From the NCBI RefSeq assembly GCF_900129725.1, contig NZ_FQWQ01000001.1, positions 2,418,001 to 2,482,000 of the forward strand: DNA of 64,000 bases, in the 5' to 3' direction. Source of the stretch: Chryseolinea serpens (lineage in GTDB: Bacteria > Bacteroidota > Bacteroidia > Cytophagales > Cyclobacteriaceae). Below are positions 1 to 6,247 of the stretch, piece after piece. A model generated the notes under the pieces. That model saw nothing but the letters and a program-made list of their open reading frames with translations. It was not told where the DNA came from and did not search any database. The position numbers and the translations under genes are program-made. The first letter of the stretch is position 1; each line of letters begins with the position of its first letter.

Positions 1-1
1 G

Positions 2-208
2 CAGGCGCAACACATCCAAAGATTTGAGTTTCCAAAAATCACCGGCAACGAACGCGAGGCCTTTGCGATTGTTCATGTCATCACCAAAGAGAACAAGGTG
101 ATCCGGAATGTCGAGTATTTTAATTTCGCCAACGGGAAAATAAAATCCATCGAAGTGTTTTTTGGAGGCAATGGGCAGGGTTTTCCTACAAATGACAAAC
201 AACCTTGA
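2..208 (+). CDS. SnoaL-like (NTF2-fold) protein, 3' end only
   Basis: The window opens inside this gene; 68 codons remain before a TGA. The tail reads NVEYFNFANGKIKSIEVFFG, the usual last strands of SnoaL_2/nuclear transport factor 2-like cone-shaped domains, where a small molecule is bound or isomerised. No catalytic residues can be judged because the N-terminal half is missing. The acyltransferase that follows starts about 70 bases downstream on the same strand, so the two may be co-transcribed. The family assignment rests on the C-terminal strand pattern only. Confidence 0.6.
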   Translation, partial: QAQHIQRFEFPKITGNEREAFAIVHVITKENKVIRNVEYFNFANGKIKSIEVFFGGNGQGFPTNDKQP

Positions 209-279
209 TCCTGGCGGTCGCTGCCACCTTGATCCCAAAGCAACCTTTCCTATCTTGGGCGGTCCATGACCATAAATCC

Positions 280-1401
280 ATGACCAACGCCCGGGAAACC
301 TTTATCGATAACATCCGCATCGCTTTAACCGTGCTGGTGATCCTGCACCACACTGCCATCACCTACGGGGGACCGGGGGGATGGTATTATTCTGAACCCG
401 CGGACGGCCTGGTGTCGGGGCTATTGCTCACCGTCTTTGTCTCCACGAACCAGGCATTCTTCATGGGATTCTTTTTCCTGTTGTCGTCGTACTTCATTCC
501 AGCGTCCTATGCACGCAAAGGCCGTTCTCGTTTTTTGCTGGACCGGTTGAAGCGATTGGGGATACCGATCATTTTTTATTCGCTGGTCATCACTCCCGTG
601 ATGATCTATATGCTGGTCCGGTTAAAGATGAATCAGCCGATCACCTGGTATGATGTATTTATCGACCGCGATGAATGGGTAAATATCGGCGTGCTCTGGT
701 TTACGGCTGCGTTGTTGCTTTTTACTCTGGTGTATGCGATAAGCTCACCGCCCGTCGCACACAAAGCGGACAAACCAAAATCCCTGCCCGGCAATCTCAC
801 CATTTTTCTGTTGGCCTTGGGTCTGGGCCTCGTCTCTTTCGCGGTGCGCATCGTTTTCCCTATCGGCTGGACGCTCGATCCGGTGGGGTTTCAGTTTGCT
901 CATTTTCCACAATATATCGCCCTGTTCATCGTGGGGATTCTTGCCTACCGGCATCACTGGCTCTCGTCCGTCTCCTACCCACAGGGCAAGTTTTGGTTGA
1001 GGGTTGCCTTGCTGCTGATCGTGGTGGGCTTCCCGTGTATCTATTTGCTGAAAGTCGTCACCCATAGCGAGCTCGATGCCTTTCTGGGTGGGCTCACGGT
1101 GCAGTCGTTCGTCAACGCCGTGTGGGAACAACTGCTGGGCATCTCGTTGATCATGGCTTGGCTGGGCATCGCCCGGCAAAGGTGGAATGAACAGGGCACG
1201 ATGACAAAAGAATTTTCGAGAAGCGCTTATGCCGTTTATATCATTCATCCTATGGTGTTGTTGCTGGTTTCGCTGTTGTTGAAAGATGTGCACCTGCCAT
1301 CGCTGCTAAAGTTTTTGATCACGGGGGGAATTTCTGTGAGTGTGAGTTTTGCGGTGGGGTCGTTGCTGGTGAGGATCCCAGTGGCGAAGGATGTTATTTG
1401 A
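280..1401 (+). CDS. Acyltransferase 3 family membrane protein
   Basis: Predicted 373-residue integral membrane acyltransferase with about ten hydrophobic segments. The N-terminus carries the family pattern FIDNIRIALTVLVILHHTAI, with the conserved Arg of helix 1 and the His pair of the acyl-transfer site. Members move acetyl or succinyl groups onto extracytoplasmic polysaccharides, lipids or antibiotics; the substrate here is unknown. I chose ATG at 280, directly before the conserved TFIDNIR stretch, over a TTG at 205 that would overlap the previous stop and add 25 non-conserved residues. The 3' end points into a hairpin-repeat array that could stop transcription. Confidence 0.85.
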   Translation: MTNARETFIDNIRIALTVLVILHHTAITYGGPGGWYYSEPADGLVSGLLLTVFVSTNQAFFMGFFFLLSSYFIPASYARKGRSRFLLDRLKRLGIPIIFYSLVITPVMIYMLVRLKMNQPITWYDVFIDRDEWVNIGVLWFTAALLLFTLVYAISSPPVAHKADKPKSLPGNLTIFLLALGLGLVSFAVRIVFPIGWTLDPVGFQFAHFPQYIALFIVGILAYRHHWLSSVSYPQGKFWLRVALLLIVVGFPCIYLLKVVTHSELDAFLGGLTVQSFVNAVWEQLLGISLIMAWLGIARQRWNEQGTMTKEFSRSAYAVYIIHPMVLLLVSLLLKDVHLPSLLKFLITGGISVSVSFAVGSLLVRIPVAKDVI

Positions 1402-1490
1402 TAAGAATACATACGACCCGTACAATATTTTCCTCTCCTGTGATCTTCCCTCCGGAGCAATCTTCCTTTAGATTGTGATGCGTAGCTGAT

Positions 1491-1515
1491 CTTGTTGGTG
1501 AAGAACACCAACAAG
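1491..1515. repeat. Hairpin repeat copy A
   Basis: Arms CTTGTTGGTG and CACCAACAAG pair perfectly over 10 bp around an AAGAA loop. There is no strong T-run on either side, so classic intrinsic termination is not clear. Confidence 0.85.
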
Positions 1516-1646
1516 GGCGAGAGGGCGATGGGTCTTATTTAATGAAAATGAGTTCGACCTGTACAACATTTTACCTCTTCCGCTGGTCTTCCCCTCAAGA
1601 ACTATCTTTGTCTTGTGTGATTTGGCTGAATCGTATTAAAATCAAA

Positions 1647-1718
1647 ATGGATCGCGTATGGATTTGTTTGATTGTGTTTTTAGTTGCGTTGGGTACGGGT
1701 GATACCTATGAGGACTAA
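1647..1718 (+). CDS. Possible 23-residue membrane peptide, copy 1
   Basis: An ATG preceded by the A-rich stretch ATTAAAATCAAA opens a 23-codon frame ending in TAA. It begins MDRVWICLIVF, continues LVALGTG and ends DTYED: a hydrophobic segment of about 12 residues between a short charged start and an acidic tail. A second copy lies exactly 168 bases downstream. Of six base differences between the two ORFs, four are synonymous and two change residues (Cys to Ser, Gly to Arg). That mildly favours coding, but the non-coding flanks are equally conserved, so the whole unit may simply be a recent duplication. No known family is recognised. Confidence 0.3.
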   Translation: MDRVWICLIVFLVALGTGDTYED

Positions 1719-1741
1719 TTAAGCGTGTGACCGGTAGCTAA

Positions 1742-1768
1742 CTTTGTTGGTAAAGAACACCAACAAAG
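1742..1768. repeat. Hairpin repeat copy B
   Basis: Arms CTTTGTTGGT and ACCAACAAAG pair over 10 bp. Compared with copy C, the second pair from the outside is T-A instead of C-G, a compensatory change, and the loop is slightly larger because one closing pair is lost. Confidence 0.85.
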
Positions 1769-1814
1769 GCGGGTAAAGTCTTTTGTGATTTGGCCGGATC
1801 GTATTAGAATCAAA

Positions 1815-1886
1815 ATGGATCGGGTATGGATTTCTTTGATTGTATTTTTAGTGGCGTTGGGTACGCGTGATACGTATGAGGACTAA
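1815..1886 (+). CDS. Possible 23-residue membrane peptide, copy 2
   Basis: Second copy of the mini-ORF, same length and frame, again with an A-rich leader (AGAATCAAA) before ATG. It begins MDRVWISLIVF and ends GTRDTYED. A 10-bp hairpin starts 24 bases after its stop, as in copy 1. Expression and function are unknown. It could be a small membrane protein, a toxin-like peptide, or a chance frame inside a structured repeat; the preserved frame is the only argument for coding. Confidence 0.3.
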   Translation: MDRVWISLIVFLVALGTRDTYED

Positions 1887-1910
1887 CTAAGCGTGTGACC
1901 GGTAGCTAAC

Positions 1911-1935
1911 CTTGTTGGTGAAGAACACCAACAAG
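1911..1935. repeat. Hairpin repeat copy C
   Basis: Arms CTTGTTGGTG and CACCAACAAG with an AAGAA loop, identical in core to copy A. It sits 29 bases beyond the stop codon of the minus-strand permease. Confidence 0.85.
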
Positions 1936-1964
1936 GGCGGCTGGCGCGAATAACACCAACCAGG

Positions 1965-4379
1965 CTATTCATACTTTAACATTTTGGCCGGTGAGAGGAG
2001 TGCCGCTTTTAGCGTTTGATAGAATACACACAGAAATGCGATCACTGTGATGGAGGCGCCCGAAATAATGAACATCATGGGACTTGTGGAAACCCGGTAG
2101 GGGAAGGATTGGAGCCAGATTTCTGTGGCCCACCAACTCAATGGCCAGGCCAGAAGACAGGCAATCACTACCGGAATCATGAATCCTTGCAGTAACAGCA
2201 CAACAATACCTGCAATGCTGGATCCAAGAACTTTGCGGATCCCGATTTCTTTCGCGCGGGCGGTCGTCACATGAGATGCGAGCCCCAAAAGGCCAAGCGA
2301 TGCAATGAAAATGGCGAGGCCCGTGAACAAGGTGAAAACTTTTCCGAAGCGATTGTCTTTGTCGTATTGCCGGTTGTAGAACTGATCGAGGAAGAAATAG
2401 TCCAAGGGTGTTTCCGGGAAGGAAGTTTTCCAGGGATTTTCGATGGCTGTTAAAATACGCGGCGCATCCATGGACTCCACTTTGATCGCATAAAATCTCG
2501 CCGCCGGCCGCAGCATAAAGGCCATGGGCAACAATTCACTTTTTAGTGACATCTGGTGATAGTCCTCGACGACACCAACGATCTCCAGCGTGTCTCCCTG
2601 TTGGGAAACTTTCTCGCCAACGGCGTCGGCCGGATTTTTAAATTGCAATGTCTCCGTCAACTTTCTGTTCACCAGGAGCCGCTTTTCGTCGCCAGGGTAG
2701 TCTTTGCTGAAATTTCTGCCCGCAATGATCTTCACGCCGAACGCCGCGATGAAGTCATAGTCGATCGCTACGTGAGACACCATGGTGAAGTCTGCCGGTC
2801 CTTCTGCAAATCGTTTGATCCCTCCCGTCCAGTAGATCTCCACCCCTGGGATATTGGTCGACGAAGTGAAACTTTTTACTCCGGGTATCTGGGTAACTTC
2901 GTTCCCGAAGACCTCCAGGTGTTGTTGATACAGGGAGTCGACGTTTCCGGGACCTTTCAGAACAATCGTGTTGTCGATGGAGATACCCAGTTTGCTGGAC
3001 TTCATATATTCCAATTGCCGGTAGACGAGCACAGCGCCACAAATCAAAAATACCGAGGTGGCAAATTGAAAAACCACCAATGCTTTCCGCAACAAATTTC
3101 CTCCCGGCGACTTTACACTCTTCCCCTTCAACACCGCGATGGGCTTAAAGGACGACATGACGAGAGCGGGATAAAAACCTGAAAGGATCACGCCGCCAAC
3201 CACCACCCCCAAGACCTGGATCCAGAAATCGGTCCTGCTGAGAAAATCCATAGGAATCTGCCAACCGGAAAGCTTTGAAAACGCCGGCCAGCAAAACACC
3301 ACCAACGCCATCGCCAGGACCAGCGCCACCAGATTCAGCAGGAAGGATTCCACATAAAACTGGATGATCAATTGCGATCGCAGGGCGCCGATAACCTTCC
3401 GGACACCCACCTCGTTCGCCCGGCTAAAGGAGCGGGCCGTGGTGAGGTTGATATAATTAATTCCGGCAATGATCAATATGAAGAAGGCGATGGTTTCCAG
3501 CGCTTGAATGGAATCGCCATCGCGCTGATCGTTGGGATTTGCTTCATAAAGTAAATTCGAATAAAGATGGATGTCGGTTAACGGCCTTAGAATGAATTCC
3601 TGTTTCCCCTCTCCCCAATCGACTTTTCTTTCTGACAAAAGATAGCTATCCCATTTCGCTTGCAACGCTTTTACGTCGGTGCCGGGTTTTAGCAAAACGT
3701 AGGTATAGAAGTCGTACCAGCCCCAGGAAGTTTGATAGTGATCGGAGTAGTGTTCTTTCAGCGTTTGATAGGACAGCAGGAGATCAAACCGGATGTGCGA
3801 GTTCTCCGGAACATTCGCCATGATTCCGGTCACTTCAAAATTTTCCTCTCCCGCATAGGTTATGGTTTTTCCCAACGGGTCTTCGTCTCCAAAGTATTTT
3901 CTCGCCGCCTGTTCCGACAAAACAATTTTACGGGGACCCTGCAATGCCGTTTTCTCATCGCCGCGGATCAACCGAAAATCAAACACCTTGAAAAGCGCCG
4001 GATCGGCATAAGGCACTTTCTCTTCCTGAAACGAAATGGTTCCCCGCGTTGGACTATGGTAGGTCATCAATCCGCCCACGGGATAGAGCCGGGTGAAGGC
4101 TTCCACTTCCGGGAAATTATTCTTCAGCGCGGGGCCAACAGCAGGCACCGCTACAGCGCTCTCGAAATCCAGCCGGCCGTTTTTCCAGGAATTGTATTGA
4201 ATCCGGTAGATATCCTTTGCCCGCGAATGGAAGGCATCAAAACTCCGTTCGTACTTAACATATTGAAAGATGAGCAAACTGGCCGTCAGGCCTAACGAGA
4301 GGCCAGCTACATTCAAGCTTGTAAATGCCTTTTGGGAACGAAAATTCCGGAAGGCGACGCGGATGTAACTAGCGATCAT
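1965..4379 (-). CDS. ABC transporter permease, MacB/FtsX type, without PadR partner
   Basis: An 804-residue four-TM-block permease. A first helix near residues 15-40 (SLNVAGLSLGLTASLLIF) is followed by a large extracytoplasmic MacB_PCD domain, an FtsX domain with the signature ARSFSRANEVGVRKVIGA near residue 310, a second periplasmic domain, and a C-terminal FtsX domain (TTARAKEIGIRKVLGSS). Such proteins couple ATP hydrolysis by a separate ATPase to export or to mechanical signalling across the envelope; no ATPase gene is adjacent. Unlike the two other permeases of this window it lacks the N-terminal prefix domain and has no PadR gene upstream. I start at ATG 4379 (MIASYIRVAFRN), four codons inside a longer alternative. 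Confidence 0.9.
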   Translation of the reverse strand: MIASYIRVAFRNFRSQKAFTSLNVAGLSLGLTASLLIFQYVKYERSFDAFHSRAKDIYRIQYNSWKNGRLDFESAVAVPAVGPALKNNFPEVEAFTRLYPVGGLMTYHSPTRGTISFQEEKVPYADPALFKVFDFRLIRGDEKTALQGPRKIVLSEQAARKYFGDEDPLGKTITYAGEENFEVTGIMANVPENSHIRFDLLLSYQTLKEHYSDHYQTSWGWYDFYTYVLLKPGTDVKALQAKWDSYLLSERKVDWGEGKQEFILRPLTDIHLYSNLLYEANPNDQRDGDSIQALETIAFFILIIAGINYINLTTARSFSRANEVGVRKVIGALRSQLIIQFYVESFLLNLVALVLAMALVVFCWPAFSKLSGWQIPMDFLSRTDFWIQVLGVVVGGVILSGFYPALVMSSFKPIAVLKGKSVKSPGGNLLRKALVVFQFATSVFLICGAVLVYRQLEYMKSSKLGISIDNTIVLKGPGNVDSLYQQHLEVFGNEVTQIPGVKSFTSSTNIPGVEIYWTGGIKRFAEGPADFTMVSHVAIDYDFIAAFGVKIIAGRNFSKDYPGDEKRLLVNRKLTETLQFKNPADAVGEKVSQQGDTLEIVGVVEDYHQMSLKSELLPMAFMLRPAARFYAIKVESMDAPRILTAIENPWKTSFPETPLDYFFLDQFYNRQYDKDNRFGKVFTLFTGLAIFIASLGLLGLASHVTTARAKEIGIRKVLGSSIAGIVVLLLQGFMIPVVIACLLAWPLSWWATEIWLQSFPYRVSTSPMMFIISGASITVIAFLCVFYQTLKAALLSPAKMLKYE

Positions 4380-4657
4380 AGGCAAAGTCAATTAGCGTTG
4401 AGATACGATTGTCGCGAAAAAAAAGAAACTTGTAGCCAGAGGAAATGAAACAGGCAAAAACCTTCTATATGGCAGCTTCCCTGGTTGTGACGTCTTGTAA
4501 CTAAATTAGCTAACGATCATCAGAGACCCAAAAATTTCTTTGGATTTAGCAATCTACGGCTGTTTCCCCAAAAGAGATCTTATAGCAATACTATTGTATT
4601 AGGCGAATGCCGATATTGTAAAGCGCCCCGGGGGCTTGATGACTCGTCTGCCTCTCG

Positions 4658-5230
4658 CTATGCCGGATTCTTTGCTTGACGGGATGCTCTGACCTGTAGC
4701 AGCATGTCGAGTTTGTCGATATATCCCTTTCTCGCTTTTTTATGTATCGACGGCAAATCTTCGCCCTGATAATAGTCGATCAGTTCATCCAATTGAACAT
4801 CGGTCAGCGTGTCAACGTCCTTGAATCGCAGGCTTTCATCAAAAAATTCTTCACGATTTTGGTTTTCATATTCGACGGATGTCTCCCTGGCCGGGAGGTT
4901 GTCGAGTGTTACGACCTTGTATCCTTTTGGCAACGAAATCAATCCCCTCAGCTCCAAGTAGGCTTCGACCACAGCTTCATCGATCGCGATGGCCCCGGAA
5001 CCCGCCCAGTGTCTGTCTCCACCTCTTTTTTTCACGCCCGAAATCCAGTATTGTTCCCCGGTCTCCAAATCAAAATAGTTTCCTTCGCTCCCGGCCGGTC
5101 CCTTTTTAAATACCCGGCCATTGAAATAAAGCGTAAGGCCTGTCCGGTTATACTGGCCCTGTCCGATCCAGGCAGGACCGTTATCGTTGTAGCCTGACTT
5201 TAATTCAACATAAGTAAGTTCAGTTCTCAT
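4658..5230 (-). CDS. Conserved hypothetical protein, 190 residues
   Basis: A soluble protein without signal peptide. The N-terminal half is rich in Gly and Tyr and carries NDNGPAWIG, YFNGRVFKK, GNYFDLETGEQYWISGVKK and DRHWAGSG, which looks like a compact beta domain. The C-terminal half is acidic and helical (DVDTLTDVQLDELIDYYQ). I recall relatives in Bacteroidota carrying a doubtful label as 1-deoxy-xylulose-5-phosphate synthase, but the sequence has no thiamine-binding motif and is far too short, so that label should not be used. It is transcribed alone, divergently from the ArsR-type gene. Function unknown. Confidence 0.75.
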   Translation of the reverse strand: MRTELTYVELKSGYNDNGPAWIGQGQYNRTGLTLYFNGRVFKKGPAGSEGNYFDLETGEQYWISGVKKRGGDRHWAGSGAIAIDEAVVEAYLELRGLISLPKGYKVVTLDNLPARETSVEYENQNREEFFDESLRFKDVDTLTDVQLDELIDYYQGEDLPSIHKKARKGYIDKLDMLLQVRASRQAKNPA

Positions 5231-5327
5231 CGTCTAGTCCTGGTCCAAATGGGTTGATGATTTGTATTAATAGCGTTCCAAGATAATCGATTTGGGTGAA
5301 ATCTCTCTTGAAAAAAAACGGATCAAC

Positions 5328-5355
5328 TATCGTGTAACTCAAAAGTTACACGATA
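5328..5355. promoter_or_regulatory. Perfect inverted repeat, probable ArsR-type operator
   Basis: Arms TATCGTGTAACT and AGTTACACGATA are perfect 12-bp inverted repeats separated by CAAA. The site is 72 bases upstream of an ArsR-family start codon and between two divergent genes. No T-run follows, so it is not a terminator. A winged-helix dimer would fit a site of this size; binding by the neighbouring regulator is inferred. Confidence 0.7.
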
Positions 5356-5426
5356 TGAAACGCGACATCCATGCTGGGCTCACCATGTGATCCGCAGGTT
5401 TACAGAAATTTTAACCGAACGCACCC

Positions 5427-5714
5427 ATGCCCACCTATAGCACCGACCCCTTCTACGCGTTGGCCGATCCCAACCGGCGCGTCATTCTGATGCTCATGCG
5501 CAAAGAGAAGCGAAGTATCAACACCCTGGCCACCCATTTTGAGGTGAGCCGCCCCGCCGTTTCCAAGCACATCAAAGTGTTACACGAGGCCGGCTTTCTC
5601 CATTATGAAGACGTGGGCCGCGAGCGTTTCTGCGGGCTCAATCCCGACGGCTTCAACGGCGTGAAAGAGTGGGAAAAGAGAAAGCGCACCTGGAAGCCCG
5701 GGGGATCGCGGTAG
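5427..5714 (+). CDS. ArsR-family HTH regulator with replaced C-terminus
   Basis: The first 80 or so residues are a normal ArsR/SmtB winged helix: FYALADPNRRVILMLMR, then INTLATHFEVSRPAVSKHIKVL as the recognition helix region and a wing ending in ERFCGLNPD. There are no ArsR metal-binding Cys pairs; the sequence resembles the subgroup that controls AHSA1/SRPBCC genes. After VKEWEKRK the normal dimerisation helix is missing and the frame runs out at WKPGGSR. The bases coding for that tail also encode, in another frame, the end of a glyoxalase-like protein, so the gene was truncated by a deletion. The DNA-binding core is intact; dimer stability is doubtful. Confidence 0.8.
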   Translation: MPTYSTDPFYALADPNRRVILMLMRKEKRSINTLATHFEVSRPAVSKHIKVLHEAGFLHYEDVGRERFCGLNPDGFNGVKEWEKRKRTWKPGGSR

Positions 5715-5797
5715 AAGAAATTGAAAAAACGCCGTGGGGAAGATTTGCCGCCGTGAAGGATCCCGACGGCAATGGATGGAGCCTGCATCAGGCATGA
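5681..5797 (+). pseudogene. VOC/glyoxalase family C-terminal fragment
   Basis: Read one base out of register with the ArsR frame, codons from 5681 give KAHLEARGIAVEEIEKTPWG followed by RFAAVKDPDGNGWSLHQA and TGA. This is the standard last strand and helix of a VOC-superfamily protein, including the Glu-containing loop and the DPDGN turn. No start or N-terminal 90 residues exist. In related genomes an ArsR gene, an AHSA1/SRPBCC gene and a VOC gene often follow one another; here everything between the ArsR body and the VOC tail appears lost. Confidence 0.8.
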
Positions 5798-5837
5798 TAC
5801 CGTCGATTACCAATGGAGTGGAATTGTATTACCGTCG

Positions 5838-5861
5838 AACCCGGATCTCCGGGTTCTTTTA
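5838..5861 (+). terminator. Rho-independent terminator after ArsR/VOC remnant
   Basis: Stem AACCCGGA / TCCGGGTT with a two-base loop, followed by CTTTTA. It lies 40 bases beyond the stop of the VOC fragment, where the original operon would have ended. Confidence 0.75.
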
Positions 5862-6247
5862 TTTATCGCGACTTCCAATTGTGATCTCCCGCTTGAGGGG
5901 CTTATTCCCGGCAACGGCGGAACAACAAGAAAATAAGGCTCGCGACATTAGCAGTAAAAATTTCATCTCTCCCCTACCACTGAAACGATTTTATAGTACA
6001 TTGAACCGCGTTTTTTGTTTGGCCATGTTATCGTCATCGTTTTGAATGGCCTTTTCGCGCATTTCTCTAACACCCTCTTTGGCGATACCATCCCTTATCA
6101 CATCCGATCTGTTTTGACATTGTCTTGAGAATGGCCAGACCATTTTTTTGAATCCCTCCTCCGTTCATTTTCAACTGCCGTGGCAGAACGGTCGGCTCCC
6201 TATGCATTCGATAAAGTGATCCCTGGAGCCCTTAACTATATCATCGT
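5862..6247. other. Gene-free stretch before the IPT lipoprotein
   Basis: About 390 bases with no convincing ORF, hairpin or repeat. It should hold the promoter of the IPT/TIG lipoprotein, but I see no clear Bacteroidota -33/-7 pair that I would commit to. Confidence 0.5.

Larger units (their letters stand above)
1402..1964. repeat. Intergenic array of three related hairpin-bearing repeat units
   Basis: This convergent gap of 563 bases lies between the acyltransferase and a minus-strand permease. It holds three related units. The first (about 1403-1520) has the segment CGACCCGTACAATATTTT and a hairpin. The second repeats that segment at about 1552 as CGACCTGTACAACATTTT, then continues into a 168-base unit (1611-1778) that is repeated in tandem (1779-1940) with about 90% identity by eye. 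Each unit ends in the same hairpin followed by GGCG. The two 168-base units each contain a 23-codon ORF; the first unit lacks it. I see no transposase or terminal repeats. Confidence 0.85.

Noticed and set aside
4445-4504. 19-codon plus-strand frame beginning MKQAKTFYMAASLVV and ending TSCN, like the start of a lipoprotein
   Set aside because: It ends after the lipobox-like Cys; there is no continuation in any frame that I could read. It may be a gene remnant, but it is too short to call.
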